Position numbers and translations under genes: made by a program. A stretch of 64,000 bases of DNA from Wagnerdoeblera intermedia (GTDB lineage: Bacteria > Pseudomonadota > Alphaproteobacteria > Rhodobacterales > Rhodobacteraceae), in the NCBI RefSeq assembly GCF_042647465.1, contig NZ_JBHRVN010000004.1; one strand, 5' to 3'. How positions within the stretch are numbered: position 1 is the first letter of the stretch; each line of letters begins with the position of its first letter. Shown piece after piece: positions 1-7,991 of this stretch. Under the pieces are notes generated by a model. It was given only the letters and a program-made list of their open reading frames with translations. It was not told the origin of the DNA and searched no databases.

Positions 1-1764
1 GAGGTCGAGCTGCATGAGGACGGCTCGGTCACCGTGCGCGACAACGGGCGCGGCATCCCGGTCGATCCCCATCCGAAATTCCCCGATAAATCCGCGCTGG
101 AGGTGATCCTCTGCACCCTGCACGCGGGCGGCAAATTCTCAAACAAAGCCTATTCGACTTCGGGCGGCCTGAACGGCGTGGGCTCATCGGTCGTTAACGC
201 ATTGTCGGATCTGATGCGGGTGGAGGTGGCGCGCAACCGCGAGCTTTTCGTCCAGGAATTCAGCCGCGGTAAACCGAAGGGTCCGGTGGCAAAAGTGGGC
301 TCCGCCCCGAACCGCCGCGGCACGGCGGTCACCTTCCACGCGGACCCTGAGATCTTCGGGAGCCAGCATCTGAAGCCTGCGCGGCTTTACAAGATGGTGC
401 GCTCAAAAGCCTATCTTTTCTCAGGCGTTGAGATCCGCTGGAAAACGGCCGTCAATGACGGCGAGACGCCGCTTGAGGCGACGTTCCATTATCCCGGCGG
501 TCTGGCGCAATATCTCGTCGAGAGCATGGGCAATACCATGACCTATGCCGAGAAGCCCTTTGCCGGCAAAGTCTCTTTTGAAGAGAAATACGGCGTGCCG
601 GGCTCAGTGGAATGGGCGGTGAACTGGACGCCGATGCGCGACGGCTTCATTCATTCCTACACCAATACCGTGCCGACGCCTGATGGCGGCACCCATGAAT
701 CGGGCTTCTGGGCAGCGATCTACAAAGGCGTGCGGGCCTACGGCGAGCTGATCAAGAACCGCAAAGCCGAGCTGATCACCCGGGATGATCTGATGACCGG
801 CGGCTGTGCGCTGTTGTCGATCTTTATCCGTGAGCCGAGCTTCGTGGGCCAGACCAAGGACCGTCTGTCGACCGAAGAAGCGGCGAAATGGGTCGAAGGC
901 GCTGTGCGCGATCACTTCGACAACTGGCTGGCGGCCGATCCGAAATCGGCAGGCGCGATCATGGACTTCCTGGTCCTGCGCGCCGAAGAGCGCCTGCGCC
1001 GCCGTCAGGAAAAAGAGACGCAACGCAAATCAGCCACCAAACGTCTGCGCCTGCCGGGGAAACTTGTCGACTGCTCGGCCACCAACCGCGAAGGCACGGA
1101 GCTGTTCATCGTCGAGGGCGACTCGGCGGGCGGCTCGGCCAAAATGGCGCGGGATCGTCACAAACAGGCCGTGATGCCCATCCGTGGCAAGATCCTGAAC
1201 GTCCTTGGTGCGGCGGGCGCAAAGCTCGGCTCCAACCAGGAAATCAGCGATCTTTGTCAGGCGCTTGGCGTGCAGATGGGGTCGAAATTCAATGCTGAGG
1301 ATCTGCGCTACGACAAGATCGTCATCATGACCGATGCGGATGTCGACGGCGCGCATATCGCCTCGCTGCTGATGACCTTTTTCTTCACCCAGATGCGCCC
1401 GCTGATCGACAAGGGGCACCTCTATCTGGCCTGTCCGCCGCTTTTCCGGCTCACCCAGGGCGCGCGCCGCGTCTATTGCATCGATGAGGCCGAGAAGAAC
1501 GAATGGCTGAAAAAGGGCCTGGGCGGCAAGGGTAAGATCGAAGTGAGCCGCTTTAAGGGCCTTGGAGAAATGGACGCCAAGGACCTGAAAGAGACCACCA
1601 TGAGCCCGGCCACGCGCCAGCTGATCCGCGTGACCATCGATGAGGATGCCCCCGGCGAAACCGGCGATCTGGTCGAACGTCTGATGGGGAAAAAGCCGGA
1701 ATTGCGCTTCCAGTATATCCAGGAGAATGCCCGCTTCGTCGATGCCGAAGACGTCGATGTCTGA
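1..1764 (+). CDS. parE: DNA topoisomerase IV subunit B (5' end outside window)
   Basis: ATPase and TOPRIM subunit of topoisomerase IV, which with ParC decatenates daughter chromosomes. The frame is already open at base 1, so the true start lies upstream; 587 residues are present and only the first part of the GHKL ATPase domain is missing. Visible are the ATP-lid region DNGRGIPV and GGLNGVG, the TOPRIM motif EGDSAGG (about residue 372 of the visible part), the metal-binding DADVDGAH (about 445) and the C-terminal FKGLGEM. The ending FQYIQENARFVDAEDVDV and the overall match to alphaproteobacterial ParE favour ParE over GyrB; there is no GyrB-type insertion in the C-terminal part. The gene is followed directly by a strong terminator. 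Confidence 0.93.
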   Translation, partial: EVELHEDGSVTVRDNGRGIPVDPHPKFPDKSALEVILCTLHAGGKFSNKAYSTSGGLNGVGSSVVNALSDLMRVEVARNRELFVQEFSRGKPKGPVAKVGSAPNRRGTAVTFHADPEIFGSQHLKPARLYKMVRSKAYLFSGVEIRWKTAVNDGETPLEATFHYPGGLAQYLVESMGNTMTYAEKPFAGKVSFEEKYGVPGSVEWAVNWTPMRDGFIHSYTNTVPTPDGGTHESGFWAAIYKGVRAYGELIKNRKAELITRDDLMTGGCALLSIFIREPSFVGQTKDRLSTEEAAKWVEGAVRDHFDNWLAADPKSAGAIMDFLVLRAEERLRRRQEKETQRKSATKRLRLPGKLVDCSATNREGTELFIVEGDSAGGSAKMARDRHKQAVMPIRGKILNVLGAAGAKLGSNQEISDLCQALGVQMGSKFNAEDLRYDKIVIMTDADVDGAHIASLLMTFFFTQMRPLIDKGHLYLACPPLFRLTQGARRVYCIDEAEKNEWLKKGLGGKGKIEVSRFKGLGEMDAKDLKETTMSPATRQLIRVTIDEDAPGETGDLVERLMGKKPELRFQYIQENARFVDAEDVDV

Positions 1765-1786
1765 GGCTCTCTGAAGACCGGTCTGC

Positions 1787-1816
1787 AAAGCCCCGCCCTC
1801 ACCGGCGGGGCTTTTT
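1787..1816 (+). terminator. Rho-independent terminator of parE
   Basis: AAAGCCCCGCC and GGCGGGGCTTT form a GC-rich hairpin followed by a T run, 23 bases after the parE stop codon. Confidence 0.9.
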
Positions 1817-1921
1817 CATGGGCGCATTACATCAGGAGATCCGGTGCGCGGTCTGCGCCGGCTCCAAACGGCCAAAGAGCCGCTGCGGAACGGGGACTGC
1901 GGCTGGCGATGTGGTGAAAGC

Positions 1922-1997
1922 TGGTGCCCCCAGACGGAATCGAACCGCCGACCTTCTGATTACAAATCAGTTGCTCTACCTGCTGAGCTATAGGGGC
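1922..1997 (-). tRNA. tRNA-Thr (anticodon TGT)
   Basis: The reverse complement folds as a complete 76-nt tRNA with encoded CCA. The acceptor stem GCCCCTA pairs with TGGGGGC, the discriminator is A73, the D-loop has AGCAGGTA and the T-loop is TTCGATT. The anticodon loop TTTGTAA gives anticodon TGT, which reads ACA (Thr). Confidence 0.95.
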
Positions 1998-2274
1998 ACG
2001 AGGACTGGATAGCGCCAGCGAAGCTGCAGGTAAAGCCATTTTGCGAAAAAATTCCGTCCGTTAACCCATCCCGGACCGCATGATGCTACCTGAAGAGGAG
2101 GGAGGTCAGTCGCCTGTCGGGCATTTGCGTTATGCGCGAATATCTATACCAATGCACAACCTTAGGTATAAATTTTTCGTTGTTTTAAGGGGCGGGATTT
2201 GGTTTCGTGGGGACAGACAAATCATTTTCTTTCTTTTTCTTTTCAGCCCCGAACCTGAATTTTCGGAGAGGACT

Positions 2275-2448
2275 ATGCCAGAGATCCGTTTCTTTGAATG
2301 TTCCTGTGGTCACAAGCTGCGCTTCGGCTCAGCCAGATGTGGGTGGTGTTATGAACGAACCACCCTCGTCAATCGCCGTGAGTTCTGGCTGGCCTCCGGC
2401 CTCGGTCTGGGTGTCAGCGCCTTTGCCCTGTTTGCCGCGCTGAACTGA
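2275..2448 (+). CDS. 57-aa zinc-ribbon-like membrane protein, function unknown
   Basis: I do not recognise a named family. The ATG at 2275 is preceded by a good ribosome-binding site (GGAGAGG, 2264-2270). Residues 9-27 carry four cysteines in a CxC...CxxC arrangement (ECSCGHKL, then RCGWCYE), as in a rubredoxin-like or zinc-ribbon knuckle. Residues about 38-55 form one hydrophobic helix (WLASGLGLGVSAFALFAAL). Prediction: a tiny inner-membrane protein with a cytosolic metal-binding head. It sits between two oppositely oriented tRNA genes, downstream of an AT-rich stretch (2140-2250) with a TATAAA at 2167-2172 that could hold its promoter. A start at 2080 is possible but would read through this AT-rich region and lacks a comparable ribosome-binding site. 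Function is open. Confidence 0.6.
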   Translation: MPEIRFFECSCGHKLRFGSARCGWCYERTTLVNRREFWLASGLGLGVSAFALFAALN

Positions 2449-2517
2449 CGACGCCGGCTTCGGGCAGGGCAGCCGGAGGGCGCGCCGGCCATGGACCTTC
2501 TGCCGGTGGCAGACGCA

Positions 2518-2558
2518 AAAGAAAACGGCCCGCTGCGAAAGCAACGGGCCGTTTTCTT
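2518..2558. terminator. Bidirectional terminator between the small ORF and tRNA-His
   Basis: GAAAACGGCCCG (2521-2532) pairs perfectly with CGGGCCGTTTTC (2545-2556). T-rich ends on both strands let it act for the plus-strand small gene and for the minus-strand tRNA-His. Confidence 0.85.
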
Positions 2559-2559
2559 C

Positions 2560-2636
2560 TGGTACCGCCTCCCCGGCTCGAACGGGGGACCTCCGGATCC
2601 ACAATCCGGCGCTCTAACCAACTGAGCTAAGGCGGC
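2560..2636 (-). tRNA. tRNA-His (anticodon GTG), alphaproteobacterial type without G-1
   Basis: The reverse complement folds as a 77-nt tRNA with encoded CCA. The anticodon loop TTGTGGA gives GTG (His). The acceptor stem GCCGCCT pairs with AGGCGGT, so pair 1:72 is G-U and the discriminator is A73. The base before position 1 is U, so the G-1 found on nearly all other histidine tRNAs is not encoded. This is the known alphaproteobacterial exception, in which HisRS co-evolved; hisS lies at 24293. Confidence 0.95.
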
Positions 2637-2754
2637 ACTGAGGGCTGTTTAGCCTCAGCGGCGGGGGGATGCAAGAGCAACTTGTGGAAATTCAGGGCTG
2701 ACTGTCAAAATTCCTGCCTGAAGAACCGGCGATAACCTTCTGAGACAGAAAGAA

Positions 2755-2782
2755 AAACGGCACCGCAATCGCGGTGCCGTTT
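2755..2782 (-). terminator. Rho-independent terminator of tig
   Basis: AAACGGCACCGC (2755-2766) pairs perfectly with GCGGTGCCGTTT (2771-2782) around a 4-base loop, with further T residues on the minus strand. It lies about 30 bases after the tig stop. Confidence 0.9.
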
Positions 2783-2812
2783 CCCTTAAACCGGATCTGC
2801 CGGAAAGGCGGA

Positions 2813-4147
2813 TCAGAGTTCGTCCAGAGCTTCAACAGCTTTGGTCAGATCGTCTTTCGAGACTTCTTTGTCAGCGACTTTGGCAGCCGAGAGGATGTGG
2901 TCAACGACCTTGTCCTCGAAGATCGGTGCGCGCAGCTGCTGCTGAGCCTGCGGGTTCTTCTGGATGAATTCGAAGAACTGACGCTCCTGGCCCGGGTACT
3001 GACGTGCCTGGTTCAGAACGGCCTGGGTCAGCTCTGCATCGGTGACCTGAACGTCGGCTTTGCGGCCGATTTCAGCGAGCAGGAGGCCCAGACGCACGCG
3101 GCGCTCAGCGAGAGCTTTGTGCTCGTCCGAAACTTCGATCGCACCGTGGTTGTGATCGTGGACGTGCGGGTTCTCTTCGTGCCAGAGCTGGTGAGCGATC
3201 TGGTTGGCTTCGGCTTCCACCAGCGAGGGCGGCAGGTCGAATTTCACCAGAGCGTCGAGCTGGTCGAGCAGGCCACGCTTCAGCACAGCGCGCGACGCGC
3301 CGGTGTATTCAGCTTCCAGGCGCTCAGCGACCTGTTTTTTCAGCGCTTCGAGCGACTCGGCACCGAATTTGGTGGCCAGTTCGTCGTTGATCTCAGCTTC
3401 TTTCGCAGTCTTCACCGCCTTCACGGTGCAGGCGAAAACAGCGGCTTTGCCAGCGAGGTGCTGTGCGCCGTAGTTTTCCGGGAAGGAAACGTTCACGGCA
3501 ACTTCGTCACCGGCTTTTGCGCCGACGAGCTGCTCTTCGAAGCCCGGAATGAACGAGCCCGAACCCAGGGTCAGCGGGTAGTCTTCGCCGGCGCCGCCTT
3601 CGAATTCCACGCCGTCGATCGAGCCTTTGAAGTCGATGACAACCTGATCGCCATTGGCGGCCGCGGTGCCCTCAGCAGCGTCTTCAAAGTTTTTCGCCGA
3701 TTTCGCGAGGTTCGCGAGAGCCTCGTCGATGGCTGCGTCGTCAGCTTTGACAACCAGACGCTCCAGCGAAACGCCCGAGAGATCTGCTTCCGGGATTTCC
3801 GGCAGAGCTTCATAGGTCATCGAAACAACCAGCTCATCGCCTTCTTTCCAGGTTTCGCCGTTCTGCATCTCGACTTTCGGCTGCAGAGCCGGACGGTCAC
3901 CCGATTTCTCGAAGTGCTCGTTCATGGCGGCGTCGATGGCATCCTGCATCGCATCGCCAAGCAGACGCTGGCCGAACTGCTTGCGCAGAATCGCCATCGG
4001 TACTTTGCCCTTACGGAAACCTTTGACCTCGACGTCGGGCTGGGCTTCGAGCAGTTTCGCCTCGACCTTCGCGTCGAGTTCAGCCGCGGTCACGGTGATC
4101 GTGTAGCCGCGCTTCAGGCCTTCATTCAGGGTCTCAGTGACCTGCAT
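2813..4147 (-). CDS. tig: Trigger factor (ribosome-associated chaperone/peptidyl-prolyl isomerase)
   Basis: Binds at the ribosomal exit tunnel through L23 and assists folding of nascent chains. It has 444 residues, a normal length. The N-terminal ribosome-binding domain carries the signature GFRKGKVP at residues 43-50. The FKBP-type PPIase domain lies around 155-245 (DQVVIDFKGS, FEGGAGEDY), followed by the long helical C-terminal domain and an acidic C-terminus. I chose the ATG at 4147 because MQVTETLNEGL is the family start and GAAGGA lies 7 bases upstream. The frame stays open to 4321, but that extension would translate the tRNA-Leu gene. Only 22 bases separate the start from the 3' end of tRNA-Leu, so the two are probably one transcript. 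Confidence 0.96.
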   Translation of the reverse strand: MQVTETLNEGLKRGYTITVTAAELDAKVEAKLLEAQPDVEVKGFRKGKVPMAILRKQFGQRLLGDAMQDAIDAAMNEHFEKSGDRPALQPKVEMQNGETWKEGDELVVSMTYEALPEIPEADLSGVSLERLVVKADDAAIDEALANLAKSAKNFEDAAEGTAAANGDQVVIDFKGSIDGVEFEGGAGEDYPLTLGSGSFIPGFEEQLVGAKAGDEVAVNVSFPENYGAQHLAGKAAVFACTVKAVKTAKEAEINDELATKFGAESLEALKKQVAERLEAEYTGASRAVLKRGLLDQLDALVKFDLPPSLVEAEANQIAHQLWHEENPHVHDHNHGAIEVSDEHKALAERRVRLGLLLAEIGRKADVQVTDAELTQAVLNQARQYPGQERQFFEFIQKNPQAQQQLRAPIFEDKVVDHILSAAKVADKEVSKDDLTKAVEALDEL

Positions 4148-4169
4148 GGTGCGTCCTTCTATATCCATA

Positions 4170-4254
4170 TGGTGCGGGTGGAGGGACTTGAACCCCCACG
4201 CCTTGCGGCGCCGGAACCTAAATCCGGTGCGTCTGCCAATTCCGCCACACCCGC
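4170..4254 (-). tRNA. tRNA-Leu (anticodon TAG)
   Basis: The 85-nt reverse complement has a long variable arm, as expected for Leu, and an encoded CCA. The acceptor GCGGGTG pairs with CACCCGC, discriminator A73. The anticodon loop TTTAGGT gives TAG, reading CTA. Its 3' end lies 22 bases upstream of the tig start codon on the same strand. Confidence 0.95.
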
Positions 4255-4343
4255 ATCGTTCATAAAGGCAGGGCCGTCCCAAGGGGCGGCCCCGCATTCC
4301 GCGCTCTTCTAGCAAAGCCACGACGCGGATGCGAGAGGAAAAT

Positions 4344-4358
4344 CGGGCTTATCGCCCG
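4344..4358 (-). terminator. Possible weak terminator of the glycosyltransferase-like gene
   Basis: On the minus strand CGGGC-GATAA-GCCCG is followed by ATTTT. The stem has only 5 bp, so this is a weak call. It lies 12 bases after the stop at 4371. Confidence 0.4.
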
Positions 4359-4370
4359 GCAATGCATCAC

Positions 4371-5261
4371 TTAGCGCTGCACCCCGGGGGGCAGGGCGCG
4401 GATGGCCTTCAGGATCAGCTGCCGGATGGGGCCCAGGGCCGCGTCCGACCAGATCATGCGCCGCCCCTTATGATCCACGATCAATGCGCCTTCGGGGGCC
4501 GCCAGCAGGGCCTCGGGTTTCACTGCGTCACCGGGCAGGGTGATCGCGGTCAGCCCGGCGCGTCTGCGCCGCACCCAGGGCAGCGCGCCAAGTGCGCGGC
4601 TCGCCCAGGTCCAGGGCAGCATGAACTCGGTGGGCATCTTTACCGCAAGACGGCCGGGGATTTCACGGATAACATCCTGCGCGGCCCAGCTGATAAAGCG
4701 CTCATCCGCCCGCATCGGATGAAAGGTGCAGTCCGGCCAGTCTTTCAAAAGCGCCTGAAAGCGCGCGGCGATATAAGCGGTTTCTGCGGGGTGAAACACC
4801 ACCAGCGAGGAATTGCCCCGCGCATAGCGCCGCCCCTTTGTCAGCCGGAAGGCCAGTCGCCCCGGCCAGCCAAAGCGCAGCGGCGTGCTGCGAAAGAGCG
4901 CGACCGTCTGCGGCGTTTCCATCAGATCGATCAAGGCCGCCGGATCTTTCAGAAACAGCGTGTCGAGATCGCTGAAAAGCGCGGGCATATCCGTCGGGAT
5001 CAGACCTTCGGTAAACATCGCAAGCTTGGCCTGGCAGCCGGAGCGCAGGAGCTGCGGCAAAAGCCAGCCCTCAGGGAAGGGGCGTTGCAGAACAGGTTCC
5101 GGCAGTCCGTCGCGCGGGCGGTCGGTGATGACCACCACCCGTGCAAGGCTCGGTGAGAGGGCGCGGGCCGCAAGAATGATGCGGCTGAGGTCACCGCCGC
5201 CGTATTTGGTGCCCCAGACAATCAGGACAAGTTGCCAGGGACGGGCTGGGGGCCTGTTCAT
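4371..5261 (-). CDS. Glycosyltransferase-like protein (GT-A type, DxD motif)
   Basis: Hypothetical protein of 296 residues resembling nucleotide-sugar glycosyltransferases. The N-terminus has the alternating strand/helix pattern of a Rossmann-like GT-A fold (WQLVLIVWGTKYGGG). FSDLDTLFLKDP, near residue 100, looks like the DxD motif that binds the nucleotide-sugar metal. NSSLVVFHP fits the acceptor-side region of the same fold. No signal peptide or membrane helix is evident, so a cytosolic enzyme is likely. I chose ATG 5261 (GGAG about 8 bases upstream) over an in-frame GTG at 5297 without a clear ribosome-binding site. It stands alone between tRNA-Leu and the aldolase gene, and the sugar and acceptor cannot be told from the sequence. 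Confidence 0.65.
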   Translation of the reverse strand: MNRPPARPWQLVLIVWGTKYGGGDLSRIILAARALSPSLARVVVITDRPRDGLPEPVLQRPFPEGWLLPQLLRSGCQAKLAMFTEGLIPTDMPALFSDLDTLFLKDPAALIDLMETPQTVALFRSTPLRFGWPGRLAFRLTKGRRYARGNSSLVVFHPAETAYIAARFQALLKDWPDCTFHPMRADERFISWAAQDVIREIPGRLAVKMPTEFMLPWTWASRALGALPWVRRRRAGLTAITLPGDAVKPEALLAAPEGALIVDHKGRRMIWSDAALGPIRQLILKAIRALPPGVQR

Positions 5262-5635
5262 TACGCGCTCCGGAACATCACACGAACTGACTCTCACCTA
5301 GACCTCATCTCTGTAAAACGCCATGGGGCAGCGCGCTGCGAGCGGTTCTGTTTGCGGGATGGTCTCATCTTCGGTCGCACCCATCTGCGCCTCTTCAGGG
5401 GGCAGATGCCCTGGGCGGGCAGTCCGCTGTCCTATTGATGCGACCATCTTTTCCACGCGGCGGCGGCAATCTGCTGCGGGGCTGTTTCGTGCCCGCACCG
5501 GCTTCCGTTTTCATTGGCCCTGAGCAGGGCTTCGCTCTGTGACAGAGATGTTAACGCAATCATCATAGACAGAGGGAGCGGTGCACCCTAAAGGGAGCGC
5601 AGACCTCATCCTCCCCCCAAGATCAGGGATCCGAC
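5262..5635. other. Intergenic region upstream of the aldolase gene (no gene seen)
   Basis: 374 bases between divergent genes. Short open frames exist on both strands (for example 5323-5523 plus, 5298-5498 minus) but they overlap each other, lack ribosome-binding sites and look like composition artefacts. An 8-base direct repeat AGGGAGCG occurs at 5573 and 5597, close to the expected aldolase promoter. I could not define a convincing -35/-10 pair. Confidence 0.5.
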
Positions 5636-6565
5636 ATGCGCGCGACGAAAACCGTCCAGAAAATTCTTGCGAATTACGAAGGCGAAACCCCCGGCGTGAA
5701 AGCCAACCTCTGCCGCATGCTGATGACCGGCAAGCTGGCAGGCACCGGTAAGATGATCATTCTGCCGGTGGACCAGGGCTTTGAGCATGGCCCGGCCCGT
5801 TCCTTTGCCGCCAACCCGGCCGGCTACGACCCCCATTATCACTACCAGCTGGCAATCGATGCAGGCCTCAACGCCTATGCAGCGCCGCTCGGCCCGCTGG
5901 AAGCCGGTGCAGACACTTTCGCAGGTCAGATCCCGACCATTCTGAAAGTGAACTCGGCCAACTCGCTGATGTCGGGCACCGCCGGTAAAAACCAGGCGAT
6001 CACCGCTTCGGTCGATGACGCGCTGCGTCTGGGCTGCTCGGCCATCGGTTTCACCATCTATCCGGGCTCGGACTGCCAGCTCGATATGTATGAAGAAATC
6101 GTTGAGATGCGCAAAGAGGCTGCGGCCAAAGGCGTGGCTACTGTGATCTGGTCCTACCCGCGTGGTGAAGCTGTCACCAAAGACGGCGAACTGGCGATCG
6201 ACGTGGCGGCCTATGCGGCGCATATCGCGGCACTGCTGGGCGCACATATCATCAAGATCAAACTCTCGACCGACCATCTGATGCTGCCGGAAGCGAAGAA
6301 GGTCTATGAAGAGAAACAGATCGACATTGCGACCCTTGAGGCCCGCGTGCGTCACTGCGTGCAGTCCTCGTTCAACGGCCGTCGTCTGATCGTCTTCTCG
6401 GGCGGCGCTGCAAAAGGCACTGACGCTGTTTATGACGACGCCCGCGCGATTCTCGCAGGCGGCGGCAACGGCTCGATCATCGGCCGTAACTCCTTCCAGC
6501 GTTCGCGCGAAGATGCGCTGGCCATGCTGCAAAAGCTGGTCGACATCTACAAGGGCAAAGCCTGA
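5636..6565 (+). CDS. fbaB: Class I fructose-bisphosphate aldolase (DhnA/FbaB family)
   Basis: Cleaves fructose 1,6-bisphosphate to dihydroxyacetone phosphate and glyceraldehyde 3-phosphate, or the reverse in gluconeogenesis and the Calvin cycle. At 309 residues it is a normal length for the archaeal/DhnA-type class I enzyme. The start region has the conserved PVDQGFEHGP. The Schiff-base lysine lies in AHIIKIKLSTDH near residue 206, and the phosphate-binding strands are FSGGAAKG and GGNGSIIGRN. Class I means lysine chemistry, with no metal. The start ATG has AGGGA upstream (5625-5629). It is a single-gene unit closed by a strong terminator, with its regulatory region in the preceding intergenic DNA. 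Confidence 0.93.
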   Translation: MRATKTVQKILANYEGETPGVKANLCRMLMTGKLAGTGKMIILPVDQGFEHGPARSFAANPAGYDPHYHYQLAIDAGLNAYAAPLGPLEAGADTFAGQIPTILKVNSANSLMSGTAGKNQAITASVDDALRLGCSAIGFTIYPGSDCQLDMYEEIVEMRKEAAAKGVATVIWSYPRGEAVTKDGELAIDVAAYAAHIAALLGAHIIKIKLSTDHLMLPEAKKVYEEKQIDIATLEARVRHCVQSSFNGRRLIVFSGGAAKGTDAVYDDARAILAGGGNGSIIGRNSFQRSREDALAMLQKLVDIYKGKA

Positions 6566-6603
6566 TCCCTTCGGCGCCCTTGGGCGCCGGAGTGAAATTT
6601 TTG

Positions 6604-6634
6604 AAGGCAGCACCCCCGAGGTGCTGCCTTTTTT
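6604..6634 (+). terminator. Rho-independent terminator of the aldolase gene
   Basis: AAGGCAGCACC pairs with GGTGCTGCCTT and is followed by a T run. A second small palindrome (GGCGCC...GGCGCC, about 6573-6590) precedes it. Confidence 0.9.
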
Positions 6635-6742
6635 CATTATTTCCAGGCAGTCTGATCTGATGCACAGATCCTGTGCGATCGCGGCTCTCGTCCAAAGGGG
6701 ATGCGGTGAGGCAGATGTCGGGCAAAGGTTACGGGGATTGAA

Positions 6743-7948
6743 ATGTCTTTAAAGAATACGCCGCGCAGTTACGGAAGCCTGGCCCGGGGGCTTCACTGGG
6801 CCACGGCCCTGCTGATTCTGACCACCTTTCCGATGGGCTGGTATGCCGAAAGCCTGCCCTACGACAGCTCTGAGGCGCTGGCCTATAAAGCGCAGGTCTT
6901 TTCGCTGCATAAAACGCTCGGGATTGCGGCCTTTTTTGTCGGCCTCATCCGCATTCTCTGGGCGCTGACCCAGGTGCATCCGGTCGCGGTTAACCCGGAG
7001 CATCGGGCCGCCAACTGGCTGGCGGCTGTGGTGCATTACGGACTTTACGCAGCGCTCCTGCTGGTGCCGCTGGCCGGCTGGGTGCATCACGCGGCGTCGG
7101 AGGGCTTTGCCCCGATTCTCTGGCCCTTCGGCCAGTCGCTGCCCATGGTGCCGAAGTCACTGGCTCTGGCTGAGGCTGCGGGTCTGGCCCATGTGACGGC
7201 CACCTGGGTGCTTCTGGGCTTTGTCGGGCTGCATGTCGCCGGTGCGCTGAAACATGCGGTCATCGACCGGGACGGCACGCTGGCGCGGATGCTGACCGGT
7301 CGCGCCGCCGGGCAGGACGGCCCCAAAGCGCAGGGCGCAGCCGTTGCGGCCGTGGCAATCTGGGGCGTGGCCGCGGCCGTCGCCTGGACGACCTCGGGCG
7401 AGCGCGGGGCCACGCCTGTGGCCGAAGCGGTCCCGCAGGTGGTTGCGACAGCGGCTCCCGGCTTCTGGCAGGTCACGGAAGGCAGCCTGAAGATCGCCGT
7501 GGTTCAGATGGGCACCCGCGTTGAGGGGGAATTTGCCTCCTGGGATGCCGCGATCCGCTTTGATCCCGAAGCCACGGAGGGCAATGAGGCGGATGTGCGG
7601 ATCGCGCTGGCCTCGCTGAAACTCGGGGCGGTTTCGGACCAGGCCACGGGCCCGGATTTTCTGAACGCCGCAGCTTTTGCGGAAAGCCGCTACACCGCGC
7701 GTCTGATCCCGCAGGGAGATGCCTGGCTCGCGCAGGGAGAACTCACCCTCAACGGACGCAGCCTGCCCCTTGATATGCCCTTCACCCTCACCCCCCGGGG
7801 GGAGGTGACACAAATGTCCGGGCGCACCACCATTGACCGGCGTAATTTTGGGATTGGTGAGAAATATCCTGACGAGGCCAGTGTCGGATACCTTGTTGAA
7901 GTTCTGGTCGATCTGACGGCCCGTCCGTCGGCTGAGGCGGAGCGTTAA
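6743..7948 (+). CDS. Cytochrome b561 fused to a YceI-like domain
   Basis: A 401-residue fusion. Residues about 1-185 are a four-helix cytochrome b561 with candidate haem-ligand histidines in RGLHWATAL (H18), SLHKTLG, VVHYGLY and FVGLHVAG. Such proteins move electrons from quinol or another membrane donor. A further hydrophobic segment (about 197-215, AAVAAVAIWGVAAAVAW) leads to an outside-facing YceI domain (about 240-395), a lipocalin-like barrel that binds polyisoprenoids such as ubiquinone; FDPEATEGNEADVRIA and RTTIDRRNFGIG are typical. The fusion suggests that the b561 part exchanges electrons with a quinone-like lipid held by YceI, which is inference. The ATG at 6743 fits the family start, with only a weak ribosome-binding site. 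The next gene starts 43 bases later. Confidence 0.85.
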   Translation: MSLKNTPRSYGSLARGLHWATALLILTTFPMGWYAESLPYDSSEALAYKAQVFSLHKTLGIAAFFVGLIRILWALTQVHPVAVNPEHRAANWLAAVVHYGLYAALLLVPLAGWVHHAASEGFAPILWPFGQSLPMVPKSLALAEAAGLAHVTATWVLLGFVGLHVAGALKHAVIDRDGTLARMLTGRAAGQDGPKAQGAAVAAVAIWGVAAAVAWTTSGERGATPVAEAVPQVVATAAPGFWQVTEGSLKIAVVQMGTRVEGEFASWDAAIRFDPEATEGNEADVRIALASLKLGAVSDQATGPDFLNAAAFAESRYTARLIPQGDAWLAQGELTLNGRSLPLDMPFTLTPRGEVTQMSGRTTIDRRNFGIGEKYPDEASVGYLVEVLVDLTARPSAEAER

Positions 7949-7991
7949 TCAGTTTTAACTGTTGCTCTACGGGATTCGCCGTATTGTTCTG

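Noticed and set aside
1..1764. gyrB as an alternative identity
   Set aside because: The C-terminal part is too short for alphaproteobacterial GyrB and the ending matches ParE.
2774..4312. 512-codon open frame antisense to tig, ending in tRNA-Leu
   Set aside because: Would run through a tRNA gene on the other strand; tig has full family motifs.
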